From contig CACVBU010000513.1 of the NCBI GenBank assembly GCA_902728285.1, positions 41,702 to 105,701 of the forward strand: DNA of 64,000 nucleotides, in the 5' to 3' direction. Positions 35,273-46,939 of this stretch are shown here, piece after piece (the stretch's first letter is position 1; each line of letters begins with the position of its first letter). The position numbers and the translations under genes are program-made. This DNA is from Clytia hemisphaerica. Taxonomy: Eukaryota; Cnidaria; Hydrozoa; Leptothecata; Clytiidae. The notes under the pieces were generated by a model. The model was given only the letters and a program-made list of their open reading frames with translations. It searched no databases and was not told where the DNA came from.

Positions 35273-38200
35273 TTAAAAGGTTTTGGAGAATTTTTTGCAT
35301 AGCACCACCCCAATGTGGTATTTTAGTACACATGTACAAAGAAATTTTAGAGATATTTTGACTTGATTTTTCAATTTTTGCATCTTAAAATTCATTTTTT
35401 GCACAAATTGATACTTTTGAACGGTACTACTTAAAATTTTGCAAATATATATTTCAGACATTTGACTGAATGGAAAAATAATTGAAATTTTGTTCAAAAG
35501 AGAAAAAGGATTTTTAAGTTTATTTTACCACCACGTTGCTAAACGTCATGATGTCTGAGATTCTAAGACCCCCACCCCGTTAGAGGTGGCAAATTCAAAT
35601 TGATATCACAAACCATGGTATCAATTTGATCATCATTATATAAAAGAATAACTCCAGAAGCTATGCTAATAGGGGAACTGGTGAAAAAATGTAGTACCTT
35701 TTGGCCTACTACTTATCCAAATTTCCTCTTTGAGTAAGGAAGTTCGAGGGACTGAAGAAAAGTGGTAGCACTACTAGTCGTAGATGGTATTTTTCAAGCA
35801 CTTTTTTACCACTGTTTTTCGGTGGCAAAAACTCAATTTGAAATTGAGTTTTCAAACTCAATTTTGTGAAGAAAAATATGTGAAAGGTAAATAATGCAAA
35901 GAAGAGAAATTACGGTACAAAAAATCAAAGGAAAATCAACTCGATCTATTGCAATGAGTCTAACAAGTAGTTTTCGAAGGTAAAATTTCAAATTTATCTT
36001 CTTTCACGGTATGAAAATGAGTTTTGTTTAGTTTATTTAGTTCAAAATAAAAGTATTGCTTTTATCAAAAGATAAGGATTGACAACAACGGAACCTAAAT
36101 TTTTCAGAACAAAACGGTGGTAAGGAAAAGTGCTTGGAAAATACCCTGTAGTACTACTTATCAAGCTTCAAATGAATATCATGTTTTCAATTTTGAAATT
36201 TAGTGTTATCATGGAGAATTTGCTTCAAACGCTAACCATTGCATCAGAGATGAATGCATCGATTGGAAACACGGAAAAACTTCTGGCATATGTTGGAAGT
36301 TTGATCAACAATTTCATGGATATAGAAAATGATTGGCCGAAATCTTATGCTTCTGCAATGTCCATTCTTAAACAGACAGGGCTATATGCTAATCCGGAGC
36401 ATACCAGAATTTGTTTTAACAATGAGGAGCATCCAGCACATTTTTATGTTGTAAATGTTGACCAAACTTGCCCAGATTGTGACGAGCATCCTATAGTCAA
36501 TTGTTATTACCTTCCGTTGAAGGATAAAATTAAACGTTGGTTGATTAATACAGAACTAACCACTAAGATGCTTGGTCATTGGAAAAATAGAGATAAGTGG
36601 CTTGGAAAAACAGGCGTAACATACCCCTTGAAAGAATTATGGGATGGGTATCGGTTTAAAGAGTTACAGAGTGTGGTTTTGGGACCCAGAGAAAACATGG
36701 CCACTCCCACACAAATGTATTGAATGCAAAATATACATAAATTTGATGGAGTTAAACATTACCAGTGACCAGCCTTGTGAAATTCAATGTTTCAATTGCA
36801 ATAAAAAGCAGCATGTTAGGCCAGAAATTGTCTCTGGTGACCCAAGAAACATCGGCTTAATTGGGCATTGGGATGGCTGGTCTCCCAAATTTGGAAGAGG
36901 TGTCTCTTATTCCACTGGTAAGTTGCTTAAATAAACCATAAAGATTAACTTAATGAATGAAACATAAGAATTGTGTTTTCAAGCCTGTCACTTAGATTCT
37001 AATAAGCCACAATCAGAAAAGTTATAATTCTATAGAATGATGGCCAAAATTACTCCCTAAAGTATAAATGGAAAATCTCTTTATCAAATAATAATAAAAA
37101 TTGAAAAAAAGAAAAAATTAAGAAGTTTTTTATAGTAAAAGAGCAGAAACCTTTTATGCTGTTATTACCTCTATAACTGTCTATAAACATTTTTGGAAAA
37201 AGAGGCAATCGAAATTTTACTGGCTGGAAAAAGGTAAATTGTGACACAAATTCAGATTATGGTTTTTGTCCTGGCTATGTTCATCATCTTTTCAAAAATT
37301 TCAATTCTATCAAGAGCTATGGCAGTTTATGGACATCCTTAAAGGAAAACTAATTTTGAATCTTTACCTGTTTATACTGTAATATAACAGAATTTCATCA
37401 TACCCTTTTAAGGTTCAATAGAACTGAACATTGCAAACATGGAAAAAGAAGACCGTTGTAAAAATGACCATGTGTACACATCAACTTTTGTCCCAGAGCG
37501 TAATCTACCAAACAGAACTCCAACTTCTTTGGACCCGTTTTTGTTACCTCTTGTTACAGAGCTTGAAGAGCTTTTCATTCATGGTATGTCCTTTTTTATA
37601 AGGTTATTGTACTTTTAGAGGATATTATTAAGTATTATTATACACAACTTCATGGTAGAAGGTTAAACAGCAACTGGTACCTGATTCTAGTCTAAGGCTA
37701 GGGGCCACTTATTCAGCTAGAGGTCACCTAAAGTTATTCAAGCCGAACTGGGGTATGTTCCAAAAAGTGCATTTTTGAAAATCTTCTGCTATAAATAGTA
37801 ACCCTTTGTTATTTGCTTGTACAAACTATTTCAGACCATTGTATTACTTTGATTATGCTTGACAAAAAGATGGTAGATGATACTTCTAAAAAATTATATC
37901 TACAGTATTCTTCAAATTTTCTTAGTTACTTAAACTTAGGGGCGACCTAGAGTATTTCTCAAGTAGGGGTCACCTAAATTCTTGAGGGGGGGACTAGAAC
38001 ATGCTTATAAGCCATGTTATACTTTATTATTTGTTTTTAATCCCCCAGATAATATCTTTTTACAAGTTATTCTTATAATAAAGAGCGTGTACTTTTTTGA
38101 TTATTCAGGGACAGAAGTTGACTATCCGATTGATGTTGGGCCGATTAAAGCAGGGAAAGCAACCCTGCGCTGCATGCTTTTGTGTTGGACAGGGGACTAC

Positions 38201-38536
38201 CCGGCACAATGCCAGATTGGCAAATTTTCGAACAAGGGTACTTTTGGTTGTCGTGTCGATGATTGTGAAGGTAAAAAGAAGTTTGTTTTTCAAGTTTACT
38301 GTTTGTAACACTTGTAACAGAAATGTCTTTAAATATCTTTAAAGAGAGAGTTTTTTAATCTCATTCACATTGAAGGTGAAAGAACATTTGACAGTCTCTA
38401 ATAGCACTGCAACTTTTAATCATCCAATTTATATTTCTAGATTTCTATAAAAAAATATATAGAAATATATATTATTATTATATTTCTTCTTTCGTAGAAT
38501 ACAATTGTGTATATTTTCACGAATGTAAAGTAAATA

Positions 38537-38815
38537 CTCTTAGGTTCCAAATAAACGGGGGGGGGGGTTGGAAAATTTTCTAGATTTTAATAAACGGAGG
38601 GGGGCCTAATTGCCGGGGGGTTGGAAATTGTACTTCTGAAACCCAAAAATAAGGTAAAAATAGGCTAAAATCAGGCTATTTAGAGCAAAATAAGGGGCCT
38701 TCTCTTTGACAGCTGAAAATATTCTTAGAGATTAATAAACGGGGGGGGGTCCTAATAAGGTCCGGGGGGTTGGAAAATTTTCGAAAAATTAACAAGTTTA
38801 TTTGGAACCTAAGAG
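38537..38815. repeat. MITE with CTCTTAGGTTCCAAATAAAC ends, TA duplication
   Basis: ctcttaggttccaaataaac is the inverse of gtttatttggaacctaagag, flanked by TA at both ends. The interior has g-rich tracts (ggggggttggaaaattttc) repeated several times. Its architecture and ends parallel 45147-45322. Confidence 0.8.
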
Positions 38816-39729
38816 TAAACAGCTACAAAATTTAAAGTATCAAAAATAAGACAAAAGGCCAAAAATACTTTTTTAGAGTATCAAGCCTGAAACAAAGCAG
38901 AGAAGTGCAACTGCTAAAAGGCTAAGAGAGTTAAGACTTAAAAAATCTCCTAAATAGTTAACCAGTGTATGATAATAAGAAAACAAAAATAAGTTTAAAA
39001 CACTAAAATTCATTGATAAAATAAATTAAATGAATAAATAAATTAGCTCAAGATTTGGAAAGATTGGCCAAAAACCCTTAGAAACAAGGAATCGAATTAG
39101 TTTGAAATGTAAGGTTTTAATGAAATCTGAAACTTGTTTGATCCAAGTTCATTGTCAGCAACAAAGCCGAGTTCTGTTAAATTAGGGTCATGGGATACAG
39201 TAAAATAACGAATGTTCTGTGCGTGACGAAAAACAAGTTACGCGAAGCTGGGGTCAGCCGTTCTATTCCTTCACAACAAGTCATGTAAGCAAGTTTCTAA
39301 CTTCACTTGTCCTCGGTCGGGATAACACAGCGGTTGACCTTGATTAAGCTCTTGTCGGTGTATTGCCAATGGCGGGGAGCTGATGTTCATCGATGCATAC
39401 TTTCCTACCGATGAAATGCCTCTCCCATGATCTTAATGTTGTGTAACACATGCTAGTCATGAGTTACCATAACGCCTTATCGGCTCTAAAACCTCACTAT
39501 TTCATACAGTCGTTGTGCTGGGTATTAACCAAAACGTATCATTTCAAAGTCTGACGAATGGTTCACCAGATACTGAAAACATATTTATCAAGTTCTAATT
39601 TATTATTCATCATTTATTATGTTGAACTTAGTATATATGGCTATTGGTGATTCTTGATAGTCTAAAAATTCCATATTCGGAGCAAAGACCACTCCAAACC
39701 TTGCCATTTTTTTCAGTCTTTTGTATTTT
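38816..39729. other. No gene seen; unique-looking GC-richer stretch 39120-39560
   Basis: Most of this is AT-rich filler. About 39120-39560 is noticeably less AT-rich and has no repeat, open frame or RNA-gene fold that I recognise. I leave its nature open. Confidence 0.4.
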
Positions 39730-40640
39730 ACATTCCTACACGTGTGACATTGAAAATCTCTAAGTTTGGTTGAACTTAATTTTCATTTTGAAACTGCAAT
39801 TCCCATAGCTAACAAAAACTTGACTTTTTAATTCGTCTGGGCAGTTTTAGAGGTGTGAATAGTAATTTCACACGTTAAACTAAAATTTGAAAACAAGTTT
39901 CACACGCGTGGCTTTTTTTATTCTTCTGGGCAGCATTACAAGTGCGAATTGGAATTTCACACGCTAAACTAAATCTGATCATTTTTACAAAAAATACTGC
40001 GTGTAAAATTAGAAATCCGAGGTTTCGTTAAAAATCTTTTTTTAATCACGGAAAACTGATTTCACACGCGTGACTTTTTTAATTCTTCTGGGCAGCTTTA
40101 TAAATGTGAATTGGAATTTCACACGCTAAACTAAATCTGATCATTTACGAAAATTACTGCGTGTGAAATTAGAAATCCCAGGTTTCGTTAAAATTCTTAT
40201 TTTAATCACGGAAAACTGATTTCACACGCGTGACTTTCTTTATTCTTATGGGCAGCGTTACAGGTGTGAATTGGAATTTCACACGCTCAACTAAATCTGA
40301 GCATTTACGAAAACAGCTGCGTGTGAAATTAGTCATCACAGGTGTAATTTGAAATATTTTTAAATCACGGAAGACGAGTTTCACACGCCTATTTTTTTGA
40401 TTGAAAATTTTTAGTAAAGTTACACATGTGTTTTTAGATATCACATGTCTAAGTTATAAAATAAAATTTCTAATAGACATACTCCAGTCTGTGATATTGG
40501 AAATCCCAAGACAAAAAAAGTAACAGCCCGTCATTCCAGAAAAGTCACATGCCAAACTTTTTTTCTCGAAAATTCCGGCGTGGGAATATGGGTTTTCACA
40601 CGCATGTGATTCGATGGTTTTTTCCTGTGTATACTGGACG
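39730..40640. repeat. 160-bp tandem array with TCACACGCGTG motifs
   Basis: gaaaactgatttcacacgcg recurs at 40051 and 40211, with diverged copies about 160 bp either side. Each unit also holds ggaatttcacacgctaaac and gcgtgtgaaatt, so palindromic cacgcgtg-type motifs alternate regularly. The right edge (cacacgcatgtgattcgatg) is the inverse of the left edge of the 23.5-kb array. Confidence 0.85.
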
Positions 40641-41211
40641 GCGATTTCAGGATATTTTTCCCACATGGAACTGAATTCAGGCAAAATTTTCCAGTAGACT
40701 GTCCCAACGGGGCAATTCTAACATACTAGATATCTCAAAATGGTAAGGCGACACTGACAAATCTTTTTTGGTTTGGTTTGGGTCTGCAAACATTTGAAAT
40801 CAAAAAAAATCTTTGATTCCGAAGATACGAAGTAACGGCATACATAAGTTCATATATGGGAATTAGAATCTTTTATTTAGGGCTAGAAAATTTAGTAAGG
40901 TTCTAAAAAAAACGGTGTGCTTTAAACTTTAAGTGTTTTAGAGTGTACTTGGAACTTTGGAAGATTTACCTGCTAATTTTCCAATGAGAAGGGGTCCCTA
41001 AGGGTCGGTGACAAGGAATGTTAAGCCGTAAATGTTCTAAATATAAGGCCTTATTATAATCAATTATCTAATGTCATAGTGTGGTCCCGATGTTTGAAAC
41101 CATTCAAGCCCTGAGGGAACTAGCCAAAACAGAGTGGTAGACATCCTGAATCTTTATTTTTCTATGTTTGAATTGTGGTAAATGGAAAAAAAATTGATTT
41201 GACCCTCTCGA

Positions 41212-41476
41212 TGGGCGTTTCCAGAAAATATTTGAATATGGGGGGAGGTGGAGGATATGAAATTTTTGGAAATTTACCCAATGGACATTGAGACTTTTGA
41301 CCCCCGGACAGTAGGTCTAACCCCCGGGCAAGCATCAGTTGACCCCATGGACAATCAAAATTACCCCTAAACAGAGCAAGTGTACCCCGGACAAGGAAAA
41401 TTTTGTAGATTTTTCACTACCCCCCGGACACAATATCCTCCACCGCCCATGTACGGGGATTTTCTGGAAGAGCCCA
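41212..41476. repeat. MITE with TGGGC ends and ccccggac repeats
   Basis: tgggcgtttccagaaaat at the left pairs with attttctggaagagccca at the right, and inner ggtggaggatat / atatcctccacc pairs too. The interior repeats accccyggacaa. Its ends recall 12144-12450. Confidence 0.75.
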
Positions 41477-43193
41477 ATTGGCTAAAAACTCCCTTTTTGA
41501 GACAAAGATTTTTTTACAAAAGCCAAAAACCTCAAATCCTACTTTTTGAGGATGGATTGGTAAGGTGGTACGGTTCATACGCTAGTTTGAATGAATATAA
41601 AGGGCGCGGATGTCTTAAATTATAAAAGAGACTGTGTCAAATGAAAGCCTTAGAAAGCAACCGAAATTATAGTATATTGATGAGCTGGATAGATAGGAAA
41701 CTACGATAATGTGCGTCAGAGGATCTAAAACAACTAGACACTCTCAAGTCACAAAATGATATTGAAATAGCCGTAGCTTTTTCCTTCTACCAACAATTGA
41801 AATTGTTTGACTTTAGCTCATGTTATACCCTTATAGCAAGTAGAATTGTTTCATAGCGTACCAGGAATGCCTCCGGGCTTTGTAAAGGTATGTGGAAAGC
41901 CAGAAACGATTGTAATTTATTTTAAAGTAAAATATATTACTCGAAAAAATCTTATATCAGATTTTGCTTCGTTAGAGATGGAGATGCTTCATCTAGTGTT
42001 TTATATAAGATATATGTGACGCAGCAATGGTAGCTTTCATAGATTGGATGTTGGATAATATTGCTTCAAGGATCTAACAACGTGGATTCCCCGTGAATGA
42101 TTCGATGTCGAACAACCGGAGTGGATAGTTACGAGTGAATATTATTGTTTCAAGGATTCAATAACGTCTTTCGTTGATATGGATGAATTATACGATATAC
42201 GGATTAATAGTAGTTTGTTCGGAGTGGATAGTTGAAATGAACGTAAATAAGGACGGATTTGATTGGCTGCTGAATTTCTCTCCATCTGAAACGGGTAAAA
42301 AATACATATCTGAAGCATGGCAAAGCTATTGAAAATTGAAGATCAACCAATACGAGAAACACGAGGAAATTGCATCAAGTGTCGAAAAACAGATTCAGAA
42401 AAAATGGAGCAGTACTATGATTCGTAATGCGTAAATGATTCTCTAGACTCTATACCACACGGTAAGTCCACTATAACGTTCTGAAATGACCATATGATCC
42501 ATTCTGTTCTAGTCTACAATGACCTGCAATGGCAAGTGAATATCTAGAAGAGTGAACGAATCGAATCATTGAATTGCGTACCTTGTTATAATTGAAATAG
42601 ATTTGCTTCGCAATTACATTCATTCGTTGGCCAAGCATCGGGCCTTTTATTAGCATGTTGCTGTCCCTGGTGCTGTAAGTTTTTGTAGAAGCAGCACTTT
42701 GTCAATCCGAGTTTGTTTCGGAAGAAACGGCTATTTGTAACATTGCGAACAAACATTCGACTATTGTTATGCCGCTGGGTCTTCATTCCGCTTCGGCTTC
42801 TTGTTATCTTTCAAAGGAAAGGACGGTTATCTATTTTTCATTGATGATGATGTTCAAGTTAAGAGTAACTTTACTCAGATGTTACGATCTCGTTTTCATC
42901 TGCTCGATCACCATTCCAAGACCATTCACAGACCAAACATTAATTTTAAACTAGATTGCATTTTACTTATTTCACTGAAAAAGAAAGAAGAAGAAAATTA
43001 AGTAAGCTAGGGAGTTTTAAATTTATGGTTAGTTCTCATGAGTTTGACAATTATTTTTAAAAAGCGTTTTAAAAAAGGATTTAAGGAAACAAGGAAAAAA
43101 GTTCCCGAAATTGGAATTTATTTCAGCCAATTTGAGAAAACAGGAGGGATTGTGAGACTAAAAATTTCTCATGCGTCACTGAGACAGCGGTGT
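41477..43193. other. No gene recognised
   Basis: Several short open frames occur here (for example 42471-42656 and 42769-43001), but none shows a family motif, splice-bounded structure or start context. Two gtggatagtt-containing segments near 42120 and 42225 are weak repeats. Confidence 0.45.
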
Positions 43194-44668
43194 AATAAAT
43201 GACAACGAATTACAAATTCATTATGTTTGATCCTAGAAATAAAAAAAAACACTATTTCCATTAATGATACTGAAGACAAAAATTAAAAAACAACCAAACT
43301 TATAAACCTAGAAATAGAGTGAAATAAGTACTAGTTATCGCATGACTTCGAGTGCAATACGAGAAATATTTTACGAGTTCCGAGATTTTTCCGTAGTATT
43401 TTTCCGAGCCTTTAGGCGAGGAAAAATATCGGTAAAATCTCGGAACGAGTAAAATATCGAGTATTGCACGAGAAGTCATGTGATAACTAATTTATTGTCG
43501 ACTCAAAAAAATTGTCCTGATATAAATTTCTTTTTGTTTTTGTTTTAAAACTTACTTCCGCCTTGTCCTTGATTCTTTCTTCTGTGTAGTTTCGAATGTT
43601 TTTATTCGAAAATCTAATTCGAACGTTAGATTCGAACAATAAAACATTCGATATGTTCCCGCCGACAATATTCACACAAAAACAAAACAGAGGAGCATTT
43701 TCGATCATTTTACGATCGAGAAGTTTTGTTTTGAAGAGTTGCAGATTTTTCAGAGATGTATTTGAAAGTTTCTAGATTGATAATTCAAAATGCAGATGGT
43801 GTACAGTATTGTTTCGATAGAGAAGGAACCCTTCATCGTTGGATTAATCAGATTGATAACATTCAGTCTTTTTCTATGTTTTTGTTTCGATGCATGGAAA
43901 AGAATAGCAGAGGAAAGGATTTCCATGATGGAAATGTATGCTTGTAATAATGGTTAAAGAACAACATTTTTTTCAAGAGCAAACAATTTGGATACTTTCT
44001 TGATTATCGTCAAGCTTTAATTGTTTCGAATTTTAGAAGGAAGATGTATAAATGATTGTTGAGTTTACAATTCAAGGACGTACCTCGTCAAGAAGGAGAA
44101 TTAGGAGAGAACTTTTTCAAAAATCACCACTTCCCTTGCTATGTTATGAGAAATCTTACTGGCAAACATTCAAGAATCTCAAGTTTTTTGTATGCATTGA
44201 TAAAAAACTGTTTGGTTACATACGGACGAATTTTATACCAAAAGCTGAAAATATTTGGGTCGTGTCAAGTAGTTTTACAATTTCTTAGTTTATCAGATTT
44301 GATTTTAGTGTCTTTTATGGAAGAACTCCAAAGTAAAATTTAATCTGAACATATTTTTCTTGCGTTTTTCCCATTGATTCCCAAGCCAGTTTCTCCGAAA
44401 GTCACTTCTTTTCGGCTGTTTTGTTTTGATTTTTCTCCCGCCGCTTACCCAGTCCCCCAAAAGTCAACGCGGTCATATTTCCAGACTAAAGAAATATGAA
44501 ATATCGTAAATATCTCGATGCTCTCGACCAATCAAAACGCTGATATTTTTTTGGGTCGGCAATAAATGACAACAATTACAAATTAAAAAAACATTATTTC
44601 CATCGATGATACTCAAGACAAAAATTACAAAACAACCAAATTTATAAACCTAGAAATAGATGAAAAGT
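43194..44668. repeat. Direct repeats of ~110 bp around a 1.2-kb block
   Basis: 43194-43324 (aataaatgacaacgaattac ... aaacctagaaatag) recurs at 44561-44668 in the same orientation with small deletions. The intervening block contains a palindrome at 43332-43489 and short uninformative frames. It could be an old LTR-like or duplication structure; no retroviral domain is visible. Confidence 0.55.
43332..43489. repeat. 158-bp near-perfect palindrome
   Basis: tagttatcgcatgacttcga pairs with the right arm ending gaagtcatgtgataacta, and the pairing continues through gcaatacgag / cgagtattgc, attttacgag / cgagtaaaat and ccgagatttt / aaaatctcgg, leaving a loop near gcctttaggc. It is probably a snap-back MITE. 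Confidence 0.8.
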
Positions 44669-45146
44669 TACAAATTTAAAAAAATATATTTCCAAGTCTT
44701 AGAGTACGTACTGTACCATTTTTTCACGAAAATTCAAATTAAAATAGACCTTCAACAGACTTATTAGGTAGGAGGATCCTTAGCAAAATTTAAAAAAGCG
44801 AGAAACTCCACTTTGAAGTGAAAGCACCACCTAGTTCTTCCTTAAAAGCCAATGTTTGAAATTCTGCGAGTCAGGCATGGTGGAATATAGTAAATATTTG
44901 GCTATTATAAAAAACTTTTTGGCAATGCTGGGGAGTAACTGATGGCAATTCATAAGGATTACAAATATTTTCCGTTCTCTAATTAAAGGTAGCGACTCGA
45001 CTTAATGATCAACGGACAACGCTAGCAACACGTCTATCTGGCGTCCATATTGCCCTTAAAACGTTAGACGAACGTTTAAAAACAGTCATTACATTTAAAG
45101 CTTTCTTAAACACCCCTGACTCAGTGCCTCGGTGTGAATATTTCTA

Positions 45147-45322
45147 CTCTCGGGTACCTAATAGCCGGTGGGTTTGAAATAAGCGGAGGGGTTGGAAAAA
45201 TCTCCAAACTTAATAGGCGGGGGGCGGGGTTGGAATAAAAATATCCTGGGTGGAAAATTTTCGAAAAGGAGGCTAATACAGCAGAAAAATTAATTAGCCC
45301 CCCCCCCTAAGGTACCCGAGAG
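45147..45322. repeat. MITE with CTCTCGGGTACC ends, TA duplication
   Basis: ctctcgggtacctaa pairs with ttaggtacccgagag-like sequence at the right (aaggtacccgagag), with TA on each side. The g-rich interior and ggttggaa units match 38537-38815. Confidence 0.75.
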
Positions 45323-45418
45323 TAGTTAGTTGAGATGAAATGAAAAACAATGGGGTATTGTTTTGTGTGTTTGGATTGTGAAGTAATGATGCGAAAGGGT
45401 AGCTTGTAAAACAAACTC

Positions 45419-46887
45419 ATGATTATATGGAGAACCGAAGATCAACAAGTCTCACCCTCCGGTGAGGCGAAAATTGACTTCACGAAAATCATTGAACAAA
45501 TCATCCCCCAAGACCGGGAAGTTAGAAAGGAGGAAGGGAAAGGCCTTATCCGCCAAAGAAGAGACTTTTCAGATGACCAGGAGACAATCTCCAAAAGAGG
45601 GAAAACGGAATCGCCAAAACAGGATGACCCACCTGGGCTGGGGGAGGGTGTCCAGGAGGCCGAGTCTGCCCTTGAAGGGAAGATCCCCCTGAGTCTAATC
45701 CGGAAGTTAACTTAGTGGAACCAAATCTCGAAAACATGGCAACCCCGGTGATCCCTGAAACTCCCTTGGAACAACAATCACTAGAGGAAATTGACCAGAG
45801 GGAGGAGGAGGGAGAAGTGGAACTTGACTACAATGAGGAAAGCCCAACTCGAACACTCTCTCAAAAATACGAAAGTGAAGGGGACACAATTATCTCTGAC
45901 GAAACCTTCTCAGACGCTGACTTTGAGAAACTTCAGATAGATGAGGGGGAAAACTCTGACAAAATTGAGCAATTCGAGGACACCCAGTCAACACCACCCG
46001 GTGAAGACGGTAATGTTGACGAAATCAAAGAATTCTCAAGCACTAGTTCAAAACCCGATGCTCACTCAGCACCTAGTTCCACACACAGTCCAACCCCATC
46101 TTTTTCGCACTTTGAACCAACACTCGACTTGAAATCCTTGGGAGAAGAACAAACCAAAATTTTCATGAGGAAGATCCAAAATAGGAATAAAACAATAAAG
46201 GCTGACATAAAACGGGTTAGACAAGGAAACCCTGTAAATTATAAGTCAAAGGAAAACTTTAAAAATTGGACCATCGAGAAAACAAAAATTCAAAAAGACG
46301 TTGAAAAACTTAGGAGGTTGAAACCCAGCTTGTGGAGAAAGGAAAACCATCTGGGGTCCGTCACTTTTAAACCATCCTCCGGAACAGCGGTAAAATCCCC
46401 TCCCAAAGTCATTCGAAGCAAAAAAGCTGAAGAACTGGCCAAGGCATCTGTGAACACCGGGGGGAAACCAAATGCTGACAAAAGGGAAATGCTTAACCGG
46501 GTGACCCCAAATCGGCTCCCAAACGTCCCTTTGACGAAATTTGAATTCAACAAGCTATGGCAAGAATTGAGGGAAAAACACAAGAATACGGAAACCTACC
46601 CAACACTGGTCCCCAGAGTAGTAAATGGGAAACTTGTCAAAATGGGGTCCATCACATCCTTGATGTGTGGCGTCGTTGCACCAATATATATTCAGAACGC
46701 TGCAAAAAATGATCTGTATCAAGTTTCCATCATTCGTCACAACTCTTCAAAAAGCCCCAGCGGAATTAGCGGAAGCTTTGATCACGAATGCCTGTGTGAC
46801 CAAAATCCCTTACAACGACCAGAATGCGGATATCGAAGCCATAAACAAATCCCTCAAAGTCAGCTTAAACCGAGGTGGGCAATGTGA
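45419..46887 (+). pseudogene. LINE ORF1-like frame, one frameshift
   Basis: The frame opens at ATG 45419 and runs to 45715. The next frame is open from 45676 to 46887 (first ATG 45736), so one frameshift lies near 45676-45710. The product is acidic (GEVELDYNEESP), then has a Lys-rich coiled-coil-like stretch, and ends with a Cys-containing tail. It has no enzyme motif. Its position directly before an AP-endonuclease-like frame fits ORF1 of a non-LTR retrotransposon (nucleic-acid-binding chaperone role inferred). Confidence 0.6.
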
Positions 46888-46939
46888 CGATAGTCTTTAC
46901 CAATTATACACCAAATATCCAAATCTTTTCTATATTCCA

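Larger units (their letters stand above)
31817..38270 (+). pseudogene. CACTA/En-Spm-type transposase gene (Transposase_21-like), broken
   Basis: Exons by phase: 31817-32289, 36204-36917, 37413-37583, 38109-38270. Exon 1 (ATG at 31817) has the Cys-rich N-terminus CPCINCGKKAVSRSTEERH and a long acidic Ser/Asp region with an Asp run. Exon 2 has DQTCPDCDEHP and YYLPLKDKIKRWL, then GHWDGWSPKFGRGV. Exon 4 has CMLLCWTGDYPAQCQIGKF and a Cys pair (GCRVDDCEG), matching the conserved GD-x-PA region of En-Spm transposases. Exon 2 needs a +1 frame change near 36665-36680 to link its halves, so the copy is probably inactive. No later exons with the remainder of the protein were found before 41000. It is divergent from the SAM-like gene, and the pair could be one two-gene transposon. 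Confidence 0.75.

Noticed and set aside
39120-39560. Possible structured RNA gene in the less AT-rich stretch
   Set aside because: No tRNA, rRNA or snRNA hallmark could be recognised by eye, so no RNA feature was called.
42471-43001. Cluster of 60-66 residue frames on both strands
   Set aside because: Overlapping short frames with no motif, splice border or start context.
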